Position numbers and translations under genes: made by a program. A DNA stretch of 60,880 bases from Verrucomicrobiota bacterium (GTDB lineage Bacteria; Verrucomicrobiota; Kiritimatiellia; JAKQHR01), in the NCBI GenBank assembly GCA_029557905.1, contig JAKQHR010000168.1, positions 1-60,880 of the forward strand, read 5' to 3'. The notes under the pieces were generated by a model that saw only the letters and a program-made list of their open reading frames with translations, was not told where the DNA came from and searched no databases. Positions 33,692 through 42,125 of the stretch are shown here, piece by piece. Each line of letters opens with the position of its first letter. Within the stretch, counting starts at the first letter, position 1.

Positions 33692-34336
33692 TTACTGCTG
33701 CGGGGGAACTGAAGGCGATTGTGCTTCGGATGCGGCACTGGCCGCGGCGGCCGCCATGGCCTTGCTGCTCTGGGACCGGAACTGTTCCGCCAGCACGGCG
33801 GGTTCCGGCAGTTCCGGCCGCTTGCTGTCATATTTGAACGTGCTGCACCGCCAGCGTTTCCCGTTGGGATGAACCATGAACACAGCAGGCGTTTTGTTGA
33901 CCCTGAACATCTCGGCCATGGCTTCGGTTTCCCGGTTGCTGGGCAGTGTCGCCCGCACCTTGATAACCTCCTTGAAAAATTTCTGCACGGGTGAGGTCTG
34001 GAATCCTCTGGTTTCCAGCCAGTTGCAAAGACCTTTTTCATCGGACACATCGGGCCGGACGAAGAACACAAAAATATCGGCTCCAGTCTGTTTCTGGATT
34101 TCCAGCGCTTCCTGATATCCTTCCGCGTTTTTCAGCCATTTGCTCGGCAGATTCACGGGGGCTCCATCCGATGAGGAGGGGCCGACCGGCTGCGTGGCGA
34201 CCCCCGCGGGCTCCGGCAGGCCGGCCTTGTTGGTTCCCAGTTTCTCGCGGATATTAATGCGCGCGGATGCCGGGGGACGAGCCTGAACGGCAGCGGCCAG
34301 AGCCATGACGGAAAAAACAACTGTTATCGTTCGCAT
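33692..34336 (-). CDS. Secreted thioredoxin-like protein lacking CxxC
   Basis: 214 residues. ATG 34336 follows AGGAGA and begins a signal peptide ('MRTITVVFSVMALAAAVQA'). After a Pro-rich linker, residues ~65-180 look like a thioredoxin fold: 'ALEIQKQTGADIFVFF', a helix with 'EKGLCNWLETRGF', and 'VNKTPAVFMVHPNGK' with the cis-Pro. The usual CxxC is absent; only single cysteines remain, so redox catalysis is unlikely and a chaperone or binding role is possible. An Ala/Ser-rich tail follows. An upstream in-frame ATG at 34357 would spoil the signal peptide. Function unknown. Confidence 0.7.
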   Translation of the reverse strand: MRTITVVFSVMALAAAVQARPPASARINIREKLGTNKAGLPEPAGVATQPVGPSSSDGAPVNLPSKWLKNAEGYQEALEIQKQTGADIFVFFVRPDVSDEKGLCNWLETRGFQTSPVQKFFKEVIKVRATLPSNRETEAMAEMFRVNKTPAVFMVHPNGKRWRCSTFKYDSKRPELPEPAVLAEQFRSQSSKAMAAAAASAASEAQSPSVPPQQ

Positions 34337-34421
34337 ATTCTTCTCCTGATTTTCCATAATTCTGCCATTGATCCGGGCGGATGTGAAGGAATATGAACTG
34401 CTCAGCCGGATTTATTCCGCA

Positions 34422-34448
34422 TTGGATTCCTGCCTGAAATGCTATACT
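34422..34448 (+). promoter_or_regulatory. Candidate promoter immediately upstream of the metalloenzyme gene
   Basis: TTGGAT (34422-34427), 15 nt, TATACT (34443-34448). The -10 ends only 6 nt before ATG 34455, so transcription would start at or near the start codon. The spacer is short, so the -35 assignment is weak. Confidence 0.35.
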
Positions 34449-34454
34449 CCGCGC

Positions 34455-35348
34455 ATGGGAAAAAATGTGGGACAAGGCATTTGCACTCTGATGATTTTTG
34501 TGGACGGTCTGGGGCTGGGGCATTCTGATCCTGAAGTCAACCCTGTGTTTTCGGGTGCCTGCCCGGTATTATGCGAACTGCTCAGGGAGGCCGCTGCCAT
34601 AGATGCCGTGATGGGGGTCGAAGGCCTTCCGCAAAGCGCGACTGGACAAACGTCTCTGCTGACGGGTGTGAATGCCCAGGCACAGATGGGCCGGCACATC
34701 GAGGGATTTCCCAACAGGGAGCTGCGCGACATTATACGGCGGGAGAACATTTTCGGGAAAATGATGGAGCGGGGGTACAGCAGCACTTTCGCGAATGCCT
34801 ATTACCTTCAGGCATACACCTCGGCGGAATTGAGGCGCCGGCGATCCGTGACGACCGTGGCCACCGAAGCCGCCTTTGGAAAATTCAGGAGCCTGGAAGA
34901 CATGCTGGCCGGCCGGGCCGTTTATCAGGATTTGACACGCGAGCAGCTTCGCCGCCGCGGGTATGAAGGGCCGCTGATTGAACCGGAGGAGGCTGGGTAT
35001 CATCTGGTGGAGATTGCGAGGGCGCATGATTTCACGCTGTTTGAATATTTCCAGACTGACCTCGCCGCGCATCGGGGCGACCGTCAGGCGCTGCTGTCTG
35101 TCCTGGAAAAACTGGACCGTTTTCTCGGGATTCTGCTGCATATGTTTCGAGGCTCCAACGAGCTGTTCCTGCTGACCAGCGATCATGGGAATCTCGAGGA
35201 TTTCGGCACGCGCCTGCACACCGGCAATCCGGTGCCCTTTGCGGCAAGGGGCAGGGAGGCGTCCCGGCTGAAGGCGAAAATTCATTCCCTGAAGGATGTG
35301 GTTCCGGCGCTGCTGGAATTATATCCTCCGGGCCATTCTATTGCTTGA
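34455..35348 (+). CDS. Alkaline-phosphatase-superfamily metalloenzyme (iPGM/phosphopentomutase-like)
   Basis: 297 residues. Superfamily signatures are present in order: 'FVDGLGLG' (metal Asp17), 'SATGQTSLLTG' (Thr63 aligns with the nucleophile of phosphopentomutase 'TTGH'), 'FQTDLAAHRGD', and 'DHGNLEDFGTRLHTGNPVPF', which matches cofactor-independent phosphoglycerate mutase very closely. At 297 residues it is far shorter than iPGM (~510) and lacks room for the inserted phosphotransferase domain, so true PGM activity is doubtful. A phosphatase, phosphomutase or phosphodiesterase role is possible. The frame extends to TTG 34368; ATG 34455 is chosen because it begins just before the first core strand. 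dCMP deaminase follows 32 nt later. Confidence 0.7.
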   Translation: MGKNVGQGICTLMIFVDGLGLGHSDPEVNPVFSGACPVLCELLREAAAIDAVMGVEGLPQSATGQTSLLTGVNAQAQMGRHIEGFPNRELRDIIRRENIFGKMMERGYSSTFANAYYLQAYTSAELRRRRSVTTVATEAAFGKFRSLEDMLAGRAVYQDLTREQLRRRGYEGPLIEPEEAGYHLVEIARAHDFTLFEYFQTDLAAHRGDRQALLSVLEKLDRFLGILLHMFRGSNELFLLTSDHGNLEDFGTRLHTGNPVPFAARGREASRLKAKIHSLKDVVPALLELYPPGHSIA

Positions 35349-35380
35349 AATACCGGGGCCCGATGGGGCATTCTGGTTTC

Positions 35381-35875
35381 ATGAGTAAAGCAGCAGACAC
35401 GCGGCCGGACTGGGATACCTACTTCATGGAAATCGCGCATGTGGCCGCCACGCGCAGCAACTGCTCCCGTCGCCATGTGGGGGCCATCGTGGTGCGTGAC
35501 AAGCGCATTATTACGACTGGATACAACGGCACCCCGCGCGGTGTGCGCAACTGTTTTGACGGCGGCTGCCCCCGCTGTGCGAGCGATTCGCCCTCCGGGA
35601 ACAGCCTGGGAGACTGCATCTGCGCGCATGCGGAGGAGAATGCGATTGTGCAGGCGGCATATCACGGCATATCCGTGAAGGACGCCGCGATGTATGTGAC
35701 CATCAGCCCCTGTCTGATGTGCGCAAAGATGATCATCAATGCAGGCATTCGGGAAGTGGTGTATGAGGGTGAATACCGATTCACGGAATCCACGCGGTCT
35801 CTTCTTCAGGAGGGCGGGGTGATCTGCCGTCAGTTCACCCGTGCCGCGGGGTTTAACTCCAGTACTGGTTTGTGA
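35381..35875 (+). CDS. dCMP deaminase family protein (ComE-type)
   Basis: A 164-residue zinc cytidine/deoxycytidylate deaminase-fold enzyme. Catalytic zinc site: 'HAEENAI' (H83, catalytic E85) and 'PCLMC' (C111, C114). The extra 'CFDGGCPRC' cysteine cluster is typical of the dCMP deaminase/ComEB branch. The expected reaction is dCMP to dUMP for dTMP supply. The start ATG 35381 begins 'MSKAADTRPDWDTYFMEIA', and earlier in-frame starts lack the family pattern. Its 3' end overlaps the convergent nadE by 23 nt. Confidence 0.88.
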   Translation: MSKAADTRPDWDTYFMEIAHVAATRSNCSRRHVGAIVVRDKRIITTGYNGTPRGVRNCFDGGCPRCASDSPSGNSLGDCICAHAEENAIVQAAYHGISVKDAAMYVTISPCLMCAKMIINAGIREVVYEGEYRFTESTRSLLQEGGVICRQFTRAAGFNSSTGL

Positions 35876-37553
35876 TCGGCATCCGCCTTTCGCGGCCGAA
35901 AGCGCATGGCGTGATCTTGATGCCCGGCGCCCCCTGCCGCCGCTTGTATTCGTTCCGGTCCACAGTGCGCACCGTCATGCGCACAATATCCCCGTCGAAA
36001 CCCCTGGCCATGATTTCCTCCAGGCCGCAGTGCTGCTCGATATAGAGCTCGAGAATCGGATCAAGTATTTCGTAGGGGGGCAGGGTGTCGCTGTCCTTCT
36101 GGTCCGGCCTGAGTTCGGCGCTCGGCGGGCGCTCGATGGTGGACGGGGGGATGACCGGAACGGTGTCTTGTGAGTTCCGCCAGCGTGCGAGCTCAAATAC
36201 CAGTGTTTTGGGCACATCCTTGATCACGGCAAAGCCGCCCACCATGTCTCCGTAAAGCGTGCAGTATCCCATGGCCAGTTCGCTTTTATTGCCGGTGGTC
36301 AGCACCAGCCAGCCGAATTTGTTGGAGAGCGCCATGATAATGTTGGCGCGGATGCGGGCCTGAAGATTTTCCTCGGTGATATCAGGCGCCTTCCCTGGCC
36401 ACTGCCCGGTGAGTTCATTCAGGTAGGCCTTGAAAAGAGATTCGATTGCCACGGTCCGGAAATCAATTTTCAGATTGCGGGCCAGCTGCACGGCGTCGGC
36501 CCGGGTGGCTTCAGAGGAAAACCGCGACGGCATGGTGATGCCGTGCACCCGCTCCGCGCCCAGTGCATCCGCGGCGATGGCGGCCACAAGGGCGGAATCA
36601 ATGCCTCCGCTGAGCGCAACAACACAATTCTGAAAAGCGTTCTTGTTCACATAATCCCGAAGCCCGGTCTTCAGGGCGGCATAAACCTCCTCCGCAGGGC
36701 CCAGCGCGGGCGCGACCGCGGAATCAGCGGGAGAGGATGTGATCTCCGCCGCCCCAGTCACCGGGATATCTATGATGTCAGCATCCGCCTGCTTGGAATG
36801 CGCGCCTTTGCGCGGCGCCGGAAGATTGAAATAGAGAGTTTCCTCCGCGAACTGACGTCCGCGCATGCATGTGGGCCCCTTCGGGCTGACGACCATGCTG
36901 GCCCCGTCAAAGACCAGTTCATCCTGTCCTCCAACCAGATTGCAGTAGAGCAGGAGGGTGTCCAGCTTGACCGCGGTCTTCTGAAGGGCCGCCTCGCGCC
37001 GGCTGAGTTTGCCCCGCTCGTACGGGGAGGCGGAGATGTTGACCAGACCGTCAAGCTGAAACGGCGCAAGAAGCCGGCAGGCCGGTTCGTCCGGAAGCCA
37101 GCTGTCTTCACATATATGAACCCCGATTCGCGCCCCGCCGAAGTTCAGGATCAGGGGGCGTTCACCCGGAACAAAAATTCTTTTTTCATCAAATACACCA
37201 TAATTGGGAAGGGCGATTTTTTTATAAACGCCCCGAACTTCTCCGCCGGCGCAGACCACCGCGCCGTTGAAGACTTTCTGTTGCTCTGTCCATGGCGCGC
37301 CGAATATGGTGACGGAGCCTGCGGGGAGCCGGGCCTGCAGGTCGTGCAGCGCCGCAGTGCAGTCGCGGATAAAATGCGGTTTCAGGACAAGGTCTTCCGG
37401 GGGGTATCCGCAGAGGGCGAGTTCCGGGAAAAGGATCAGGCGTGCGCCCCGGGCGGCGGCTTCACCCGCCGCGGCCGCCATCTTGTCCGCATTGGCTCTG
37501 ATGGCGCCGACCGCTACATTGATCTGGCAGAGCGCGACAGTGATCTTTTTCAT
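35853..37553 (-). CDS. nadE: Glutamine-dependent NAD+ synthetase
   Basis: 566 residues. The N-terminal carbon-nitrogen hydrolase (glutaminase) domain has the triad E44 ('LFPELALCGYPPEDL'), Lys111/112 ('VYKKIALPNYGVFDE') and C148 ('HICEDSW'). The C-terminal NAD synthase domain has the P-loop 'ALSGGIDSALVAAI' and 'TGNKSELAMGYCTLYGD'. It amidates deamido-NAD+ using glutamine-derived ammonia, the last step of NAD synthesis. Start codons at 37562 and 37553 are both in frame; I use 37553 ('MKKITVALCQ'). Confidence 0.96.
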   Translation of the reverse strand: MKKITVALCQINVAVGAIRANADKMAAAAGEAAARGARLILFPELALCGYPPEDLVLKPHFIRDCTAALHDLQARLPAGSVTIFGAPWTEQQKVFNGAVVCAGGEVRGVYKKIALPNYGVFDEKRIFVPGERPLILNFGGARIGVHICEDSWLPDEPACRLLAPFQLDGLVNISASPYERGKLSRREAALQKTAVKLDTLLLYCNLVGGQDELVFDGASMVVSPKGPTCMRGRQFAEETLYFNLPAPRKGAHSKQADADIIDIPVTGAAEITSSPADSAVAPALGPAEEVYAALKTGLRDYVNKNAFQNCVVALSGGIDSALVAAIAADALGAERVHGITMPSRFSSEATRADAVQLARNLKIDFRTVAIESLFKAYLNELTGQWPGKAPDITEENLQARIRANIIMALSNKFGWLVLTTGNKSELAMGYCTLYGDMVGGFAVIKDVPKTLVFELARWRNSQDTVPVIPPSTIERPPSAELRPDQKDSDTLPPYEILDPILELYIEQHCGLEEIMARGFDGDIVRMTVRTVDRNEYKRRQGAPGIKITPCAFGRERRMPITNQYWS

Positions 37554-37612
37554 TCCCGACATGATACAACGAACGCCGCCGGCGCACAACTGCCTTGCTG
37601 AGATTCAGGCGA

Positions 37613-37641
37613 TTGACTTGGAGCCCCTTCGCGCCTATTGT
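37613..37641 (+). promoter_or_regulatory. Promoter of the DAHP synthase gene
   Basis: TTGACT (37613-37618), a 17 nt spacer, TATTGT (37636-37641), with the start codon 23 nt further on. It lies in the 110 nt divergent gap between nadE and the DAHP synthase gene. Confidence 0.55.
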
Positions 37642-37663
37642 ATGCTGCTGAGGATAACGGGAA

Positions 37664-38773
37664 ATGAGTGATATAACGGATGACAATCTGGAGCCTGTCC
37701 CCGCCGACAGGATGTCGAGCACCGATGACCAGCGCATCGAGAACATTCTTCCCCTGCCTCCGCCGGCGCACCTGATCCGATTTTTCCCGATCAAGGACAC
37801 TCCTGCTGAAAAATTAATCGGGACCACCCGGCGCAGAATCAGGTCTATTCTGCGCGGCCAGGACGACCGGCTGCTGGTGGTGATCGGGCCGTGCTCCATA
37901 CATGATCCGGCCTCGGCTCTTGAATACGCGGAACGGCTGAAAACCGAGCGAGAGAAGCGCCGCGGTGAGCTGGAAATCCTGATGAGGGTATATTTTGAGA
38001 AGCCTCGCACAAGCATCGGCTGGAAGGGGCTCATCAATGATCCGTATATCGACGGGAGCTTCAAGATCAACGAAGGGCTGCGGATTGCGCGTGATCTGCT
38101 GGTCCGGATCAATCAGCTGGGGATCCCGGCCGCCTGCGAATTTCTGGATGTGATTTCCCCGCAGTACATCGGCGACCTCGTTTCCTGGGGCGCGATTGGC
38201 GCCCGCACCACGGAGTCGCAGGTTCATCGTGAACTGGCCTCCGGCCTTTCCGCCGTGGTGGGATTCAAGAACGGCACAGATGGAAATATTAAAATCGCCG
38301 TGGATGCCATCCTTGCCGCCCGCGAACGGCATCACTTCCTGTCCGTGCATAAATCCGGTCAGGTGGCCATCGTGGACACCTGCGGGAACAGCGACTGCCA
38401 TGTAATACTGCGCGGGGGCAGGGTCCCCAACTTTGATCCCAAAAGCGTTGAAGCGGCGTGCTCCGAACTGAGAGCGGCCCGGCTCCCGGAGCGCATCATG
38501 ATTGATCTTTCCCATGGCAACAGCGCAAAGGATCATCGCGAGCAGCTCAAGGTGGGAGCCAATGTGGCTGCGCAGATGGCCGGCGGCGAGATGCGCATCA
38601 TGGGGGTGATTGCCGAATCAAACCTGATCGAGGGCCGGCAGGCCATATCCGCGAAGAAGCGCCTGGTGTACGGACAGAGCATCACGGATCCGTGTCTTGG
38701 CTGGGAGGATTCCGTTCAGCTTCTCGGGCAGCTTGCAGATGCTGTGCGCGCCCGGCGCAAGGCCCGCAAATAG
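37664..38773 (+). CDS. aroG: 3-deoxy-7-phosphoheptulonate (DAHP) synthase, AroFGH type
   Basis: A 369-residue first enzyme of the shikimate pathway, condensing PEP and erythrose 4-phosphate. It belongs to the class I-alpha type: 'RIRSILRGQDDRLLVVIGPCSIHDP', 'VYFEKPRTSIGWKGLINDPYIDGSF' region, 'GARTTESQVHRELASGLSAVVGFKNGTDGN', and the metal-site 'DLSHGNSAKDH'. Which feedback class (Phe, Tyr or Trp) it belongs to cannot be read here, so the symbol is generic. Transcribed alone; a GC-rich hairpin separates it from the convergent neighbour. Confidence 0.94.
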   Translation: MSDITDDNLEPVPADRMSSTDDQRIENILPLPPPAHLIRFFPIKDTPAEKLIGTTRRRIRSILRGQDDRLLVVIGPCSIHDPASALEYAERLKTEREKRRGELEILMRVYFEKPRTSIGWKGLINDPYIDGSFKINEGLRIARDLLVRINQLGIPAACEFLDVISPQYIGDLVSWGAIGARTTESQVHRELASGLSAVVGFKNGTDGNIKIAVDAILAARERHHFLSVHKSGQVAIVDTCGNSDCHVILRGGRVPNFDPKSVEAACSELRAARLPERIMIDLSHGNSAKDHREQLKVGANVAAQMAGGEMRIMGVIAESNLIEGRQAISAKKRLVYGQSITDPCLGWEDSVQLLGQLADAVRARRKARK

Positions 38774-38785
38774 ACACCGGCCGCA

Positions 38786-38804
38786 CTCGCGCCGCGGGCG
38801 CGGG
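38786..38804. terminator. GC-rich hairpin between convergent genes
   Basis: CGCGCC (38788-38793), loop GCG, GGCGCG (38797-38802), extended by a T-G and a C-G pair. It occupies the 34 nt between the DAHP synthase stop and the stop of the minus-strand tryptophanase-like gene. There is no T-run, so termination would rely on stem strength. Confidence 0.5.
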
Positions 38805-38807
38805 GGC

Positions 38808-40289
38808 TTACAGGCTGTTCCCAAAATCCTTTTTGAACTTTGCCATCAGCTTCTGCGGCCAGTCGCTGGTGGGGGTCAGGCGGCCCGTGAAAAAGCGGAG
38901 GACGGCCGGTTCGTATTCAAACTGAAGGCCGCCAATGAGTTTCCGGTTCTTGTGGAGCCACTGAAGCCGGTCCGCGACATACTTGACCTGCGAGAGGGTG
39001 AACACGCGCCGGGGCATGGCCAGCCGCAGCAGCTCCATGTCGGCCAGAATATCCTTCCCGCTGACATCACGGACACTCGAAATGGTGCCGCGCTCCATGC
39101 CGCGCACACCGGATATGATATAAAAAGCCGCCGTCAGGGCCCCGGCCGGATATTCGGTCTGGGGCACGTGCGGGAGAAAACCTTTGGCATCAATATGACA
39201 GCCCAGCCCTCCGGCCGGAGTCACCACCGGAACGCCGGCGGCATCGAGATGCTCGACCAGATATTTGATGAACTGCGGGGACTGGCTGATGCAGGTTTCG
39301 TCCTGGGTTTCGCGCAGGCCCACGGCCATGGCCTCAATTTCGCGCACGGACATTCCTCCATACGTCAGGAAGCCCTCGAAAAGGATAACAAGATCCTTGA
39401 GCTTGTCGTAGAGATGGACATCATTCGTGCAAATGCCGCCTCCGCGCGTTGAACTGACCTTTCGGCTCGAAAAGTAGACCAGATCGGAAAGATCGCACAT
39501 GGTTCGCAGGATTTCGGCGATTGATTTCTTTTTGAAGGCGGCTTCGCGCTGCTTGATGAAATAGGCGTTTTCCCCGATGAGGCTGGCGTCGAGCACCAGC
39601 ATAATCTTGTGCTGATCGCACACCTTGCGAACCTGCCGCATGTTCTCGATCGAAAAGGGCTGCCCTCCGATCAGATTCGTTGAAGCCTCCATCCGGACGA
39701 ATGGAATCCGGTCAACGCCGTGCTTTTTAATAAGCTTCTTGAGCTTTTCGATGTCAATATTGCCCTTGAAGGGGTGGCTGCTTTTGATTTTAAGCGCCTC
39801 GCTTGTGAAAATTTCCTCGATCACCCCGCCCGGGAGTTCGATGTGCGCCTTGGTGGTGGTGAAGTGGTAGTTCATCGGGATGACATCACCCTGCCGGATG
39901 AAGGCATGGAATATGATGTGCTCCGCGGCGCGGCCCTGATGCGCCGGCAGGAAATATTTCTTCCCGAAGACCTCTTTCACGGCCTTCTGCAGCCGTTCAA
40001 AGCTCTGGGACCCGGCATAGGCGTCGTCCGCCACGAGCATGGAGGCCACCTGCTGGTCACTCATGGCGTTGGTTCCGCTGTCGGTGAGCATGTCTAGAAA
40101 CACATCCTGCGTGCTCAGCAGGAAGGAATTAAAGCCGGCGTCCTGTATGGCCCTGAGGCGCTCATTCACCGGCTTGAGGTTCAGTTTCTGAACAATGCGC
40201 ACCTTGTGCAGTTCCACGGGGATCTGTTCCCCGACGATGAATTTGATTACCGGGGAGTCGTGGGCTGCTGGACTGGTATTTTTCTTCAT
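38808..40289 (-). CDS. Tryptophanase/beta-eliminating lyase family PLP enzyme
   Basis: A 493-residue fold-type I PLP enzyme homologous to tryptophanase and tyrosine phenol-lyase (E. coli TnaA is 471 residues). Family blocks: 'DSGTNAMSDQQ', 'HQGRAAEHIIF', 'LDASLIGENAYFIKQREA' and 'FSSRKVSSTRGGG'. K277 aligns with the PLP-binding Lys, but the preceding Lys is Arg (R276), the following Asp is Val, and the Arg normally three residues after the PLP-binding Asp (D234) is Leu237. Pyruvate- and ammonia-forming beta-elimination is likely, but the substrate may not be tryptophan or tyrosine. GAGAGG precedes the ATG. Confidence 0.8.
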   Translation of the reverse strand: MKKNTSPAAHDSPVIKFIVGEQIPVELHKVRIVQKLNLKPVNERLRAIQDAGFNSFLLSTQDVFLDMLTDSGTNAMSDQQVASMLVADDAYAGSQSFERLQKAVKEVFGKKYFLPAHQGRAAEHIIFHAFIRQGDVIPMNYHFTTTKAHIELPGGVIEEIFTSEALKIKSSHPFKGNIDIEKLKKLIKKHGVDRIPFVRMEASTNLIGGQPFSIENMRQVRKVCDQHKIMLVLDASLIGENAYFIKQREAAFKKKSIAEILRTMCDLSDLVYFSSRKVSSTRGGGICTNDVHLYDKLKDLVILFEGFLTYGGMSVREIEAMAVGLRETQDETCISQSPQFIKYLVEHLDAAGVPVVTPAGGLGCHIDAKGFLPHVPQTEYPAGALTAAFYIISGVRGMERGTISSVRDVSGKDILADMELLRLAMPRRVFTLSQVKYVADRLQWLHKNRKLIGGLQFEYEPAVLRFFTGRLTPTSDWPQKLMAKFKKDFGNSL

Positions 40290-40346
40290 ACAGTGGTTAT
40301 CCTCTCTGTTTCGGATGGGGGATAGTGCCGACAGAACGGGATCAAA

Positions 40347-41591
40347 TCAAGCGTTGATTTTGCCGACCGCGGGGGAGGCGGCCGGCTGGCCGTGAAAAAT
40401 TTCTGTGTCGATGTGCAGACGGCTCACCGTGTGCAGATGCAGGGAAAGGTGGTTTTTCAGATCTTCAATGATTTGCGCGTGGGCGGTCTCGGGTGTTTTT
40501 GTGGCCATGACGATGTCGGCCGTGAGAACGGGCCCGCCCTCTTCATCTGTCAGCCGAAGGTCATGGAACGATGCGATCTCGCCGTGCGCCGAGATGTAGC
40601 GGCTGAGGACGGATTCGGCCTCGGGATAGAGGCGGTGAGAGCGGTCCACGGGATCCACATGGACAATCGCCTTGGCATGACAGTTGTCCTCGATCTTCTG
40701 TTCAACCTGGGCGGCGATCCGGTGCGCCTCCAGCGCGGTCCCGCACGCATCCACCTCAATATCAAGCGATATGAGCCGGTAGTCGCCGTACTTGTGCACG
40801 ATGATGTCATGGGCATCGCGCACGCCGTCCACCTGAAAAGCAAGCTTTTCGAGCTGGCTGATCTCTTCGGCGGAGGGGGCCTCTCCCAGCAGCAGGCTGA
40901 CCCGCTCGCGGATGAGCGAAAGGCCGCCATGCATGATGAGGCCCGCAATGATCAGGCCCATCCAGCCGTCCACGGCGGCCCAGCCGAAACGTGAACTGAA
41001 GAGAGCCACACAGACCAGCCCGGCCATGAGGGAATCGAAGCGGAAATGCCAGTAGCCGGCTTCGATCAGCGACGATCCGCTGGCCCTGGAGAGACTGCGG
41101 GAAAAGTGGGCCATCCACTCCTTCAGGGGGATGCTGGCGGCCACAATGGCGATAAGCCACCACGGGGCATCATAGGGGTGGGGCCGGAAAATCCGGACCA
41201 CCGCTTCCTTGCCAAGCGAAAGGCCCACGCCGACGAGAAGAATGGAAACAATCAGCGAGGCAATCCACTCCATTCGCCCGTGCCCGAAGGGGTGCTCCCG
41301 GTCCCGCGGCTTGCCGGCCCAGTGCGCGCCGACTATGATCATGGTGGAGGCCGCGACATCGGAAAGGCTGTCAAACGAGTCTGCAATGAGCGCGATGCTC
41401 CCGAATACAAAGCCGAAGGTGATTTTAACCAGAAAAATGAAAAGATTGGCGATGATTCCCACGGCGCCCTGCAGCATGCCGAGGCGGCTCCGGGAGTCAC
41501 CCGTCCGGAGGTCGGCGCCGGATTTCAGAACCCGCCGGGCCAGCCAGCCGGTAAAGCCCCGTATCTGCTCCTGATGTTCATTATTCATCAT
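40347..41591 (-). CDS. Cation diffusion facilitator (CDF) family metal exporter
   Basis: A 414-residue inner-membrane divalent-metal/H+ antiporter. Metal-site motifs: 'ALIADSFDSLSDVAAS' (Asp pair in helix II), 'HPFGHGRMEWIAS' and 'HFRFDSLMAG' (His/Asp in helix V). There are about six transmembrane helices over residues 25-250, then an enlarged cytoplasmic domain (residues ~260-400) that appears to hold two ferredoxin-like dimerisation units. The metal cannot be predicted. Tandem ATGs at 41591 and 41588; the longer frame to 41669 is not family-like. TTGCAC-16-TAGACT lies just upstream on this strand. Confidence 0.9.
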   Translation of the reverse strand: MMNNEHQEQIRGFTGWLARRVLKSGADLRTGDSRSRLGMLQGAVGIIANLFIFLVKITFGFVFGSIALIADSFDSLSDVAASTMIIVGAHWAGKPRDREHPFGHGRMEWIASLIVSILLVGVGLSLGKEAVVRIFRPHPYDAPWWLIAIVAASIPLKEWMAHFSRSLSRASGSSLIEAGYWHFRFDSLMAGLVCVALFSSRFGWAAVDGWMGLIIAGLIMHGGLSLIRERVSLLLGEAPSAEEISQLEKLAFQVDGVRDAHDIIVHKYGDYRLISLDIEVDACGTALEAHRIAAQVEQKIEDNCHAKAIVHVDPVDRSHRLYPEAESVLSRYISAHGEIASFHDLRLTDEEGGPVLTADIVMATKTPETAHAQIIEDLKNHLSLHLHTVSRLHIDTEIFHGQPAASPAVGKINA

Positions 41592-41705
41592 GGCGGGAAG
41601 TCTATCCGTATTCTGCCCCTGTGCAATCCTGTTTTCCGGGTTGCTTGTTGAACATGAATATACTATCAACTGTCAATCAGCACAGATAAAGGGCAAGAGG
41701 ATTTC

Positions 41706-42044
41706 ATGGCGTCCAGAAAAGAAGAGCAGTTTGAAGGTTCGTTTTTCGCAAAACCGGCGGTGGGTTCACTTTTCACGGTCTTGTCGGCGCTGGCCTTTCT
41801 GGTGCTGTGCATGGTGCTGCCGCTGGTGGGGCAGGCCGGGGTCGCGACGGAGTATGCCCGTCAGAATTTCTACACCTTCATGGCCGTGCTGGCCGTCTGT
41901 TTCGTGCTGGCCGTGCTGGCGGTGGTCTCCAAACTGGAGCGCCGCAGGCTGGACGAAAGTCCTCTCCCGTATTCTTCGCTCGGCCTGTGCGCCGTTTGCA
42001 TCCTCCTGTTCATTGCCCTCGTCAGCGGCATGCTGGGGGTTTGA
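41706..42044 (+). CDS. Small integral membrane protein, unknown
   Basis: 112 residues with three predicted transmembrane helices (about residues 20-45, 55-75 and 90-110), a charged 15-residue N-terminus and a short 'SKLERRRLDESP' cytosolic loop. I do not recognise the family. It lies between a divergent CDF exporter gene and a downstream OmpA-family gene that has its own promoter-like site. The AAGAGG ribosome-binding site and coding-like composition support a real gene. Confidence 0.7.
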   Translation: MASRKEEQFEGSFFAKPAVGSLFTVLSALAFLVLCMVLPLVGQAGVATEYARQNFYTFMAVLAVCFVLAVLAVVSKLERRRLDESPLPYSSLGLCAVCILLFIALVSGMLGV

Positions 42045-42060
42045 CCCCGTGTGATTTGGA

Positions 42061-42088
42061 TTGCCATCGGAGTGATTCCTGCTACCTT
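42061..42088 (+). promoter_or_regulatory. Candidate promoter of the OmpA-family gene
   Basis: TTGCCA (42061-42066), a 16 nt spacer, TACCTT (42083-42088), 37 nt before the start codon and followed by a good AAGGAG ribosome-binding site. Confidence 0.4.
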
Positions 42089-42125
42089 TCTGTTTTCGGT
42101 TTGGTTTGAAGAAGGAGTTTAAGCA

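Noticed and set aside
36543-37601. 352-codon plus-strand frame opposite nadE
   Set aside because: A shadow of nadE; the minus-strand product has complete glutaminase and synthetase motifs.
41706-42044. Possible type II antitoxin or holin for the small three-helix protein
   Set aside because: No partner toxin, endolysin or phage gene is adjacent, and the sequence shows only generic hydrophobic helices.
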